Origin: Mycolicibacterium helvum
Lineage (GTDB): Bacteria; Actinomycetota; Actinomycetes; Mycobacteriales; Mycobacteriaceae
Assembly: GCF_010731895.1 (NCBI RefSeq)
Contig: NZ_AP022596.1
Coordinates: 620,001-684,000, forward strand
Direction: 5' to 3'
Length of the DNA stretch: 64,000 nt
The position numbers and the translations under genes were made by a program. Position 1 is the first letter of the stretch, and each line of letters starts with the position of its first letter. Under the pieces are notes generated by a model that saw only the letters and a list, made by a program, of their open reading frames with translations, was not told where the DNA came from and ran no database searches. Positions 1-7,162 of this stretch are shown here, piece by piece.

Positions 1-89
1 CTGGGAAATCTGTGACGTACGCCATGGCGGCGAATGTGCTGGTCGCCCTTTAGACTGTGCGGAACGAAAAATTCAGCCCATATTGGATT
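1..89. other. Left-edge sequence upstream of the TetR operators
   Basis: No complete gene is visible here. In the third forward frame an open reading frame enters from the left edge and stops at 51-53, ending ...YAMAANVLVAL. It could be the last residues of a plus-strand gene that lies outside the window, but 16 codons are too few to identify anything. Confidence 0.25.
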
Positions 90-104
90 GAGAACGTAAT
101 TCTC
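90..104. promoter_or_regulatory. TetR-type operator, site 1 upstream of tetR
   Basis: The sequence GAGAACGTAATTCTC has perfect 5-bp outer half-sites (GAGAA/TTCTC). It is the first of two such sites in front of the TetR gene; the two centres are 21 bp apart, or two helical turns. The same motif recurs at 1789, 6819 and 13924. Autoregulation by the adjacent TetR protein is inferred. Confidence 0.7.
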
Positions 105-110
105 TTCGCT

Positions 111-125
111 GAGAGTAGTACTCTC
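111..125. promoter_or_regulatory. TetR-type operator, site 2 upstream of tetR
   Basis: GAGAGTAGTACTCTC is a perfect 7+1+7 palindrome. It lies 52 bp upstream of the GTG start of the TetR gene and on the same helical face as the site at 90-104. Its half-site differs from the other copies only at the fifth base (GAGAG instead of GAGAA). Confidence 0.7.
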
Positions 126-177
126 TTAGCGTGAGCCACATCCGAACCGCTGATTCGCGCTCGTTTAGAGTCCAGCA

Positions 178-831
178 GTGAACAGTCCAAGCGAAGAGCC
201 TGCCTGGAAGCAGCGCGCTGTTGAGCGGTCCATCCGGACCGCCAAGGTGCGTGCCGGGCAGCGCGTGCAGCGATTCTTGGATGCCGCACAGGCCATCATC
301 ACCGAAAAGGGCAGCACCGACTTCACCGTGCAGGAAGTGGTGGACCGGTCGCGCCAGTCGTTGCGCAGCTTCTACTTGCAGTTCGACGGTAAGCACGAGC
401 TGCTGCTGGCGCTGTTCGAGGACGCACTGAGCCGCGCTGCCGATCAGATCCGGGCCGCGACATCGGCCCAGAAGGATCCGCTGGACCGGCTCAAGGTGGC
501 CGTCACCCTGCTCTTCGAGCTTTCCCGGCCAGACCCGGCCGCCCGTCGACCGCTGTTCACCGACTTCGCACCGCAACTGCTGATCTCGCATCCCACCGAG
601 GTGAAGGTCGCCCACGCACCGCTGGTCGCGCTGTTTTCCGAGCTGATGATCGAGGCCGCCGCAGCCGGTGAGCTGCGCGAGGACGCGAACCCACGCCGGA
701 TGGCGGCCATGACGATGCAGACCATCATGTTCATCGCCCAGTCGAGCTCGGTGGAGGACGAGGAGATCCACACGCCGATCAGCGGCGAAGAAGTCTGGAC
801 CTTCTGCTCCCAGGGCTTCGCCCGTAAGTAG
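178..831 (+). CDS. TetR/AcrR-family transcriptional regulator
   Basis: This is a 217-residue DNA-binding repressor-type protein. The N-terminal helical domain (about residues 30-75) contains the typical helix-turn-helix, with TVQEVVDRSRQSLRSFYLQF followed by a KHELL segment. The C-terminal ligand-binding half is variable, as usual in the family. The GTG start at 178 follows two palindromes (90-104 and 111-125). The same palindrome lies at meaB/SDR, at the ligase/ferredoxin divergent promoter and before the DUF1330 gene. The simplest reading is that this protein controls the whole acyl-CoA cluster to its right and itself, with an acyl-CoA intermediate as likely inducer (inference). It converges on meaB with a gap of 9 bp. 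Confidence 0.85.
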   Translation: MNSPSEEPAWKQRAVERSIRTAKVRAGQRVQRFLDAAQAIITEKGSTDFTVQEVVDRSRQSLRSFYLQFDGKHELLLALFEDALSRAADQIRAATSAQKDPLDRLKVAVTLLFELSRPDPAARRPLFTDFAPQLLISHPTEVKVAHAPLVALFSELMIEAAAAGELREDANPRRMAAMTMQTIMFIAQSSSVEDEEIHTPISGEEVWTFCSQGFARK

Positions 832-840
832 TGCGCCGGC

Positions 841-1788
841 TCACTGCGGTTCGGTCGCCGGCGAAAGTCCTTGTGCGATGAGCGTTTCCGCGGCGCTGTA
901 GGGATCGCACCGGCCGTCGGCAACGGCGTCGGCCAAAGCATCGAGATCCGGGTGGCTGTGCAGACGGCTCTGCGCCAGCGACAGCACCTGTGCCCGCGCC
1001 CGCGCGGTGCGCCGGGCCGGCGTGTCAGCACGGCGGTGGGCCTCGATCGCCTCGATGAGCTCCCCCACCCCTTCCGCCCTGGCGGCAACCAGGGTCAGTA
1101 CCGGAACGTGCGTCTCGAACTTGAGGTCGCGCACCGTCTGGGCGGCACCGTCCCGGTCGGCCTTGTTCACCACCACCAGATCGGCGACCTCAAGTAAACC
1201 CGCCTTGGCAGCCTGGACGGCGTCGCCGGCACCCGGATTGAGGATCACGATCGTGGGATCGGCGACCGCGGCGATCTCGATCTCGGACTGTCCGACTCCC
1301 ACGCTCTCCACCAGCACGACGTCATGGCCCAGCGCGCCGAGCAACCGGATGGCGGCGGGCACGGCGGCGGCCAGGCCACCGAGATGACCGCGGGTGGCCA
1401 CCGATCGGATCAACACGCCGGGGTCGTTGATGTGGGCAGCCATCCTGATCCGGTCACCCAGCAGAGCCCCGCCGCTGTACGGCGACGACGGGTCCACCGC
1501 GAGCACCGCGACCCGTTGTCCGCGTTCGCGATACGCCGCGACCAGCACCGCGATCGTCGTCGACTTACCGGCACCAGGCGGACCCGTCACGCCGACCACC
1601 GGCACCACGGCCGGACCGACCAGGGCGAGCACCTCGTCACGGCGGGCGCTCTCGACGAGGCTTAAAAGTCGCCCGACAGCGCGGGTGTTCCCGCCGCGGG
1701 CTGCGGCGATGAGCTCGGCGACGTCCATAGACGGCAACGCTAGCGCGGAGATGGTCACCACTTCGGGTTGATCTTTTTCGAGCCCCAT
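841..1788 (-). CDS. meaB: MeaB/ArgK-type GTPase, chaperone of B12-dependent acyl-CoA mutase
   Basis: This is a G3E-family P-loop GTPase of 315 residues. Visible motifs are the Walker A GPPGAGKST (about 71-79), VDPSSPYSGGALLGDR, the switch segment VESVGVGQSE and the NKAD guanine-specificity motif. MeaB proteins load and protect adenosylcobalamin on methylmalonyl-CoA mutase-type enzymes. Its presence fits the mutase subunits encoded at 9159-11134. The start at 1788 directly abuts the 15-bp operator 1789-1803, so translation would be leaderless, which is common in mycobacteria. An internal ATG at 1728 (MDVAELIAA) matches the usual family N-terminus better and may be the real start. It is divergent from the SDR gene. 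Confidence 0.88.
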   Translation of the reverse strand: MGLEKDQPEVVTISALALPSMDVAELIAAARGGNTRAVGRLLSLVESARRDEVLALVGPAVVPVVGVTGPPGAGKSTTIAVLVAAYRERGQRVAVLAVDPSSPYSGGALLGDRIRMAAHINDPGVLIRSVATRGHLGGLAAAVPAAIRLLGALGHDVVLVESVGVGQSEIEIAAVADPTIVILNPGAGDAVQAAKAGLLEVADLVVVNKADRDGAAQTVRDLKFETHVPVLTLVAARAEGVGELIEAIEAHRRADTPARRTARARAQVLSLAQSRLHSHPDLDALADAVADGRCDPYSAAETLIAQGLSPATEPQ

Positions 1789-1803
1789 GAGAATACTATT
1801 CTC
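1789..1803. promoter_or_regulatory. TetR-type operator between meaB and the SDR gene
   Basis: GAGAATACTATTCTC is a perfect 7+1+7 palindrome in the 52-bp divergent space between meaB and the SDR gene. It is placed to control both directions. A degraded half-site (GAGAGTG) begins at 1811, about two helical turns to the right. Confidence 0.75.
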
Positions 1804-1840
1804 TCAAGTAGAGAGTGTCAGTTGCAAGAAGGGTAACGTT

Positions 1841-2605
1841 ATGCAGATCAGTGGGACTTCGGCCGTCGTCTTCGGTGGCGCGGGCGGCCTGGGCGAGGCG
1901 ACCGTGCGCAAACTGCACGGGGCAGGGGTCAAGGTCGTAATCGCCGACTTGTCCGATGAGAAGGGCGAGGCACTCGCCGGCGAGCTCGAAATTCCCTACG
2001 TGCGCACCGATGTCACCAACGACGACGATGTGTTGGCCGCGATTGCCGCGGCCGAGGCGCTCGGCCCGCTCCGCGTCTCGGTGGACACCCACGGCGGCCC
2101 GGCCGGCGGCGGCCGGCTGGTCGGCAAGGACGGTTCGCCGATGGAGATGGCGGCGTTCACCAAGACCATCACCTTCTACCTGACCGCGGTGTTCAACGTT
2201 ATGCGGCACGTCGCCGCCGCGATGGCCCGTCAGGAGCCCGACGAGAACGGTGCCCGCGGCGTCATCATCAACACCGCGTCGATCGCCGCGTTCGAAGGCC
2301 AGATCGGGCAGCTGCCCTACTCGGCCGCCAAAGGCGGTGTCGTCGCGATGACACTGGTTGCTGCACGCGATCTTTCGCCGCTGGGGATCCGGGTGATGTC
2401 GATCGCGCCGGGCACCATCAACACCCCCGCATACGGCAAGGCTGCCGATCAGCTGGAGGCATACTGGGGCCCGCAGGTACCGTTCCCCAAGCGGATGGGA
2501 CGTTCGGTCGAGTACGGCGCACTGGCACTGTCCATCGCCGAAAACGACTACCTCAACGGCGAAACCATCCGGCTGGACGGCGCATTGCGCTTCCCACCGA
2601 AGTAG
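1841..2605 (+). CDS. SDR-family 3-hydroxyacyl-CoA dehydrogenase-like oxidoreductase
   Basis: This is a short-chain dehydrogenase of 254 residues, similar in outline to the type-2 3-hydroxyacyl-CoA dehydrogenase (HSD17B10) group. It has the nucleotide-binding FGGAGGLG at the N-terminus, an acidic residue after the second strand (VVIADLSDE, favouring NAD), and the Ser-Tyr-Lys triad in NTASIAAF / PYSAAKGG. The proposed step is oxidation of a 3-hydroxyacyl-CoA in a beta-oxidation-like route. The ATG at 1841 is chosen because it follows a purine-rich AAGAAGGGTAA and starts the Rossmann strand; an in-frame extension to 1787 would run through the operator. It converges on the crotonase gene. Confidence 0.85.
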   Translation: MQISGTSAVVFGGAGGLGEATVRKLHGAGVKVVIADLSDEKGEALAGELEIPYVRTDVTNDDDVLAAIAAAEALGPLRVSVDTHGGPAGGGRLVGKDGSPMEMAAFTKTITFYLTAVFNVMRHVAAAMARQEPDENGARGVIINTASIAAFEGQIGQLPYSAAKGGVVAMTLVAARDLSPLGIRVMSIAPGTINTPAYGKAADQLEAYWGPQVPFPKRMGRSVEYGALALSIAENDYLNGETIRLDGALRFPPK

Positions 2606-2613
2606 CGCCCCCG

Positions 2614-3387
2614 CTACTTCTTGGCTGACTTTTCTACGAGCCCATCGACGATCGTGTTGAAGTCGGCGGTGCCGAACGACACGTACTCCGCGAGGTTCGC
2701 GTAGTCCAGCGAGGCCATCACCGACTTTTCCAGCTGCAGGTTCATCAACCGCTTGGTGGCTTCGACTGCCTGCTGCGGCAGTTCGATGATCTTCTTAGCA
2801 CACGCGATCGCCTCGGACACCGGTTCAGCGACAACATGATTCGCCAGCCCTAGTTCCACGGCACGCTGAGCCTTGATGCGCACACCGGTCAGGGCGAACT
2901 CCTTGGCCTGCAGCAGAGAGATCTGCGATCCCCACACCAGCGGGCCGCCGTCGGCGGCGACCAGGCCGATGGACACGTGCGGGTCGGCGAAGAATGCGTT
3001 CTCGGCGATGTAGACGATGTCGGAGAGTGCGGCCAGGCTGCAGCCCAGCCCGACAGCCGGCCCATTGACGGCGGCGATCACCGGAATCCGGCAGCGGACC
3101 ATGCCGATCACCAGATCGCGACCATGCTTGATCGTCTTCTGCCGCAACGCTTCATCGTTGCGCAGCTCATCGAGGTAGTTGAAGTCGCCACCCGCAGAGA
3201 ACGCCCGCCCCGAACCGGTGATGACGGCCGCCCGCGCGGAGGCATCCTCGTTGAGCGCCTCCCAGATCTTGGCCAGTCCGACGTGGAGGTTGTCGTTGAC
3301 GGCGTTCAGCTCGTCCGGACGGTTCAGCGTGATGATGCGCAGCGGGCCATCGGCTTGCACATCGATCTCGTCTGGCATGTCGTACAT
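2614..3387 (-). CDS. Enoyl-CoA hydratase/isomerase (crotonase) family protein with atypical active site
   Basis: This 257-residue crotonase-fold protein retains the oxyanion-hole segments AFSAGGDF and GPAVGLGCSLAA. Both glutamates that activate water in mitochondrial enoyl-CoA hydratase (Glu144 and Glu164) appear replaced, by Ser in GLGCSLAA and by His in ADPHVSIG. An Asp occurs in the following AADGG turn. It may therefore act as an isomerase, hydrolase or lyase on a CoA thioester rather than as a classical hydratase. It is the last gene of the ligase-dehydrogenase-dehydrogenase-crotonase operon and starts 3 bp after the dehydrogenase stop. Confidence 0.85.
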   Translation of the reverse strand: MYDMPDEIDVQADGPLRIITLNRPDELNAVNDNLHVGLAKIWEALNEDASARAAVITGSGRAFSAGGDFNYLDELRNDEALRQKTIKHGRDLVIGMVRCRIPVIAAVNGPAVGLGCSLAALSDIVYIAENAFFADPHVSIGLVAADGGPLVWGSQISLLQAKEFALTGVRIKAQRAVELGLANHVVAEPVSEAIACAKKIIELPQQAVEATKRLMNLQLEKSVMASLDYANLAEYVSFGTADFNTIVDGLVEKSAKK

Positions 3388-3390
3388 GAG

Positions 3391-4479
3391 CTAGATCCCC
3401 AATCCCAAGATGCGCCCCGCGATGATGTTCTTCTGAATCTGTGACGTTCCGCCCATCACACTCTGAGCACGGCTGTAGAGATAGGCGCCGAACAGCTCCT
3501 CGTCATCGGTGCCGACGGTGGCCAGGGCGGCATGGCCGACCGATTGCTCGGTCCAGGTCATCAACAGCTTGTCCAGCGAGCCGTCCGGACCGTGCTTGAT
3601 GCCGTCGAGCTGCTCGGAGAGCCGCCGCCGCACGTGCAGACGCAGCATCTCGGTCTGCACCCAGGCCCACGACAGTTCATTGGGAGCCGGGCCGGTCACC
3701 CGGGACGCCATCTGGCGCACCAGTTTTCCGTACCGCGCCGAGAAGCCCAGCGTCGACGGTTCGCGCTCGTGGCTGACGACGGTCATGGCCAGCTTCCAGC
3801 CGTCACCCGGCGCACCGACCATATTCGCGGCCGGAACCCGGGCACCATCGAACTCGACCTGACCGAACTCCTTGGTGACACCGCTGATCATCTTCAGCGG
3901 CCGTTGCACAATTCCCGGCTGATGCATCGTCACGATGAACGCCGAGATGCCCTTATGCTTGGGCACCTCTTTGTCGGTGCGCGCCAGCACCAGACACCAG
4001 TCGGCACAGTCGGAGTAGCTGGTCCAGATCTTGTGACCATTGATGACGTACTCATCACCATCGCGGGTTGCGGTCGTGGTCAGCGACGCCAAATCCGAAC
4101 CGGCCCCTGGCTCCGAAAACCCTTGGCACCAGCGCTCGGTGCCGTTGATCATGCCGGGCAGGAATCGCTGGGCCAGTTCCTCGCTGCCGTGATGGCGCAA
4201 CCCGACCACCAGATAGCCGAGGCTCGGACGGGCAGGCGCGCCGGCCTTGGCGATCTCCTCATCGACGATCACGTCGAAGACGGTCGGCAAGCCTTGGCCG
4301 CCGTACTCTTGCGGCCACGACGTGCCGAAGAAGCCGGCCGCGTATAACGCCCGATGCCACTCTCCTGCTTTGGCCCAATAGGCGTCACCCGAGGTCGGGA
4401 ACTTGCCCTTCTGTTCTTTCAGCCAACCGCGCAGCCGCTGCCGGAAGGCGGCCTCGTCCGGCGAATCACGAAAGTCCAA
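3391..4479 (-). CDS. Acyl-CoA dehydrogenase, catalytic/FAD-type subunit
   Basis: This is a 362-residue flavoprotein of the acyl-CoA dehydrogenase superfamily that introduces an alpha,beta double bond into an acyl-CoA. The mid-domain motif GFSEPGAGSDLASL and the C-terminal GGTSQIQKNIIAGRILGLG are characteristic. The following helical domain is intact. Its start overlaps the end of a second, shorter dehydrogenase gene by 14 bp. This pairing resembles the mycobacterial FadE pairs that form alpha2beta2 enzymes for bulky, steroid-type CoA esters. Pairing is inferred from gene order and from the missing motifs in the partner. Confidence 0.9.
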   Translation of the reverse strand: MDFRDSPDEAAFRQRLRGWLKEQKGKFPTSGDAYWAKAGEWHRALYAAGFFGTSWPQEYGGQGLPTVFDVIVDEEIAKAGAPARPSLGYLVVGLRHHGSEELAQRFLPGMINGTERWCQGFSEPGAGSDLASLTTTATRDGDEYVINGHKIWTSYSDCADWCLVLARTDKEVPKHKGISAFIVTMHQPGIVQRPLKMISGVTKEFGQVEFDGARVPAANMVGAPGDGWKLAMTVVSHEREPSTLGFSARYGKLVRQMASRVTGPAPNELSWAWVQTEMLRLHVRRRLSEQLDGIKHGPDGSLDKLLMTWTEQSVGHAALATVGTDDEELFGAYLYSRAQSVMGGTSQIQKNIIAGRILGLGI

Positions 4480-5371
4480 TGGTCAACTCCTCCAACTTGA
4501 CTGGCCAGGCCTCGGTGGCGGCCAGCACCCGACGCAGATAGATATGGGCCAGGCACTCCCAGGTGTTGCCGATTCCGCCGTGCACCTGAATCGATATCTC
4601 GGCGACCGTGAACGCCGCTCGCGCACAATAGATCTTGGCCACGCGGGCGGCCTCCACGGCCTGCTCGCCTGGCAACTCGTCGACCGCCCATGCGGCATGG
4701 CGCAGGACGCTGACCGACCCTTCGATCAGCGCCAGGCCGTCGGCCAGCATGTGCGCCACAGCCTGATACGAGCCGATGGCCGCGCCGTACTGTTCGCGAA
4801 CCTTGGCGTATTCGGTTGCCAGAGTGTGGGTACCGCGGGCGGCGCCGACCAGGTCGGCCGTCGTGATCACGAGCGCAAGGGCGTACCAGCGCTGCGCCTG
4901 CTCGGTGGTCAACTGCCCCACCGCCTCAGGGGTGCCGGCGACCGCGGCGGTGACCCTGGTCAGATCGGCGGCGTCGCGAACGCCACCCACTTCGACCGAC
5001 TCCACGGTGGTGCCAGCGAGTCGCAATGCTGCACCGACACCGTCAGCATCGATGACCGTATCCCCGACCGCGATGCTCGCCGGGAGCGGATCGGTGCCGA
5101 GAAGGCGGTAGAGGTCGTCGGAGAGCACCGGTCCGAGGAACGGCACGTCGACCAGAGCACGGGCAAATTCCTCGGCGACCAAAGCGACTTCGACACCGCT
5201 GGCACCATCGGAACGAAGCGACCGCCAGCCGGTCGCGTCAACGGTTTTGGCCAGCCGGGTCCGCCGGGACTTGTCGTCCAGGTCCGCAACAGACCCGGGG
5301 CCGAAGTCATCGGCCAGCTTGGCCGCGGCGGCGCGCAGCTGCTGCTGCTCACTCGTCAGACGTACGTCCAT
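4466..5371 (-). CDS. Short acyl-CoA dehydrogenase-like subunit
   Basis: This 301-residue acyl-CoA dehydrogenase homologue is well below the usual 370-390. The N-terminal LTSEQQQLRAAAAKL and C-terminal QVHGGIGNTWE segments are typical. No SEP.AGSD-type FAD/substrate loop is visible, so it probably acts as the partner of the dehydrogenase at 3391-4479 in a heteromeric enzyme. The ATG at 5371 is chosen because it has a strong AAGGAG site 5 bp upstream and overlaps the ligase stop by 23 bp. Reading-frame extension further upstream lies entirely inside the ligase gene and looks noncoding. Confidence 0.87.
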   Translation of the reverse strand: MDVRLTSEQQQLRAAAAKLADDFGPGSVADLDDKSRRTRLAKTVDATGWRSLRSDGASGVEVALVAEEFARALVDVPFLGPVLSDDLYRLLGTDPLPASIAVGDTVIDADGVGAALRLAGTTVESVEVGGVRDAADLTRVTAAVAGTPEAVGQLTTEQAQRWYALALVITTADLVGAARGTHTLATEYAKVREQYGAAIGSYQAVAHMLADGLALIEGSVSVLRHAAWAVDELPGEQAVEAARVAKIYCARAAFTVAEISIQVHGGIGNTWECLAHIYLRRVLAATEAWPVKLEELTIGLS

Positions 5372-6761
5372 ACCGCTCCTTGAGAACTCGCCGTAGCGCC
5401 TTACCCGATGGCAGACGTGGGATTTCGGGCACGAACACGATGTCACGCGGGCGTTTATAGGAGGCCAGCCGATTGGCGACCAGCGCGTCCAGCTCGTCGG
5501 CCCCGACCTCCCCGGCGGTCGCGACCGCTGCGATAACCGCCTCGCCGTCTTGCGCGTCGGGTACTCCGAACACCGCACAGTCCCGCACGGCGGGGTGGCC
5601 GTGCAGGACCGACTCGACCTCGACGGGAGCTACCTGGAAGCCGCGTACCTTGATCATTTCCTTGAGCCGGTCGGTGATTCGCAGCCAGCCGTCGTCGAGG
5701 TGACCGGTATCGCCGGTGCGATACCAACCATCGTCGAACGCATCGGCGGTGGCCTCCTCGGGGAGATAACCCGCCATCGCTGACTCCGAGCGCACCTGGA
5801 TCTCGCCGGTCTCCCCCTGCTTGACGGGCCGACCGGTCTGGATCGACACGATGCGCACCGCCGGAATCGGCCGGCCCACGGTGTCCAACCGGGCCTGATC
5901 TCTGGGACAGCATGCGATGACCGGCACCTCACTGGTGCCGTAGGCCGAGATCCAGCCGACACCGGTCCGCCGTGTCACTTCATCAGCCACGCTGGCGGTG
6001 ACCGGCGTGGCGCACCACAAGATGTAGCGCAACGAGGACAGGTCGAATGCCTCCAGCGTCGGATGCGATGCGATCGCCAGTGCGATTGGGGCGACGGCCA
6101 TTTCGACCGTGATGCGGTCATCCTGGATATGCTGGAGCATCGCGCCGACGTCGAACCTGCGGTGCAGGCGCATCCAGGCACCCGCGTCGAGCACGGTGAC
6201 GATGTTGAGCAGACCGAGGATGTGCGAGGGCGGCGTGACGATCTGCATACGGTCGACAGCCGTAAGACCCAGCGCCTGGCGCCAGTGCCGCACCCCCGCT
6301 GCCAGCGAGCGGTGCGTGTGCCGAACCGCCTTTGGCATTCCTGTGGTGCCCGAACTGAAGACCAGCACTGCATCGGAATCGGCCACCGGTTCGCACGGGG
6401 TCGGTTCCGACGGGGTGATCGGTTCGTCGAGGCTCAGCATCGGCATCACGTCGGCCAGCACCGGGTTGTCACCGACGGCATGGTCAGCGCCAGCCACGTC
6501 CAATGCATGACCGACGTCGGCGGACTTCCAACTCGGACTGATCAATACCGCCGACGCGCCGAGACGCCAGATGGCCTGTATCGCGAAGATGAACTCGGGC
6601 CGGTTCGACGCCATCAGCGCGACCCGCTCGCCGGCCTGCACCCCTCGACGCGCCAGTGTGTCAGCCAACCCGGCGGACAGCGCATCGACCTGGGATCGTG
6701 TGTACATGCGGTCCTCGAAGGCAAGCACTCTCACGTCGCTCACGGCGCGGTCCGCTCGCAC
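5349..6761 (-). CDS. AMP-forming acyl-CoA synthetase (ligase)
   Basis: This 470-residue member of the ANL superfamily activates a carboxylic acid with ATP and CoA. Motifs seen are the P-loop SSGTTGMPKAVRHTH, the A5-like SAYGTSEVP, the A7/A8 WYRTGDTGHLDDGWLRITDR and the A10 lysine in PSGKALRR. It is somewhat shorter than the usual 500-550 residues because the N-terminal part is compact. It opens the minus-strand operon. Its promoter region, shared with the ferredoxin, contains three copies of the cluster operator, so its expression should follow the TetR protein. The substrate cannot be read from sequence. Confidence 0.9.
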   Translation of the reverse strand: MRADRAVSDVRVLAFEDRMYTRSQVDALSAGLADTLARRGVQAGERVALMASNRPEFIFAIQAIWRLGASAVLISPSWKSADVGHALDVAGADHAVGDNPVLADVMPMLSLDEPITPSEPTPCEPVADSDAVLVFSSGTTGMPKAVRHTHRSLAAGVRHWRQALGLTAVDRMQIVTPPSHILGLLNIVTVLDAGAWMRLHRRFDVGAMLQHIQDDRITVEMAVAPIALAIASHPTLEAFDLSSLRYILWCATPVTASVADEVTRRTGVGWISAYGTSEVPVIACCPRDQARLDTVGRPIPAVRIVSIQTGRPVKQGETGEIQVRSESAMAGYLPEEATADAFDDGWYRTGDTGHLDDGWLRITDRLKEMIKVRGFQVAPVEVESVLHGHPAVRDCAVFGVPDAQDGEAVIAAVATAGEVGADELDALVANRLASYKRPRDIVFVPEIPRLPSGKALRRVLKERYGRTSDE

Positions 6762-6797
6762 ATGGTCAGTGACAATCCCATCGACAGGTCAGTGAAC

Positions 6798-6812
6798 GAG
6801 AACATACTATCG
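6798..6812. promoter_or_regulatory. Degenerate TetR-type operator, ligase side
   Basis: GAGAACATACTATCG keeps the left half GAGAA and an A/T-rich core, but the right half-site is imperfect. Its centre is 21 bp from that of the perfect site at 6819-6833. Confidence 0.5.
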
Positions 6813-6818
6813 CCAGTA

Positions 6819-6833
6819 GAGAACTGTATTCTC
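6819..6833. promoter_or_regulatory. TetR-type operator between ligase and ferredoxin
   Basis: GAGAACTGTATTCTC has perfect GAGAA/TTCTC half-sites. It is the central of three helically phased sites in the 116-bp divergent promoter. Confidence 0.72.
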
Positions 6834-6840
6834 ATCTGGG

Positions 6841-6855
6841 CAGAATGATAGTGCT
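6841..6855. promoter_or_regulatory. Degenerate TetR-type operator, ferredoxin side
   Basis: CAGAATGATAGTGCT is a weak copy of the motif with its centre 22 bp from that of 6819-6833. The spacing, more than the sequence, argues for it. Confidence 0.35.
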
Positions 6856-6877
6856 CAAAACCCGAGGAGAGAAGTAG

Positions 6878-7162
6878 ATGGCCAGCTTGTCCTGGACGGC
6901 CACCATCACGCTGGACGGCACCACGGTCACGGTGCCCCTGAACGACGGTGACACGCTGCTGGAGACGGCGCGTCGGGCCGGATTGAGCCCGCCCTACAGC
7001 TGCGAGGCCGGCAACTGTGGCACCTGCATCGCCACCGTCACCGAAGGCACGGTCACGATGCGGATGAACGAGGTGCTCGACGACGGCGAGATCGACGACG
7101 GGCTGGTGCTCACCTGTCAGGGCGTGCCCCAGACGGACGTGACCCTGAGTTACGACGACTGA
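6878..7162 (+). CDS. Plant-type 2Fe-2S ferredoxin
   Basis: This small electron carrier of 94 residues has cysteines at 42, 47, 50 and 80, spaced C-x4-C-x2-C-x29-C exactly as in plant-type [2Fe-2S] ferredoxins. It stands alone, without fused reductase or oxygenase domains. The ATG at 6878 follows GAGGAGAGAAG. It is divergent from the ligase and shares its operator-bearing promoter, so it should be co-expressed with the acyl-CoA genes. No partner oxygenase or reductase is visible in this window. Its 3' end overlaps the CaiB gene by 13 bp in convergent orientation. Confidence 0.9.
   Translation: MASLSWTATITLDGTTVTVPLNDGDTLLETARRAGLSPPYSCEAGNCGTCIATVTEGTVTMRMNEVLDDGEIDDGLVLTCQGVPQTDVTLSYDD

Noticed and set aside
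1801..1815. A separate operator CTCTC-N5-GAGAG behind the meaB/SDR palindrome
   Set aside because: It has the half-sites in reverse order and overlaps the end of the perfect site at 1789-1803. It is more simply a by-product of that site and a degraded second copy.
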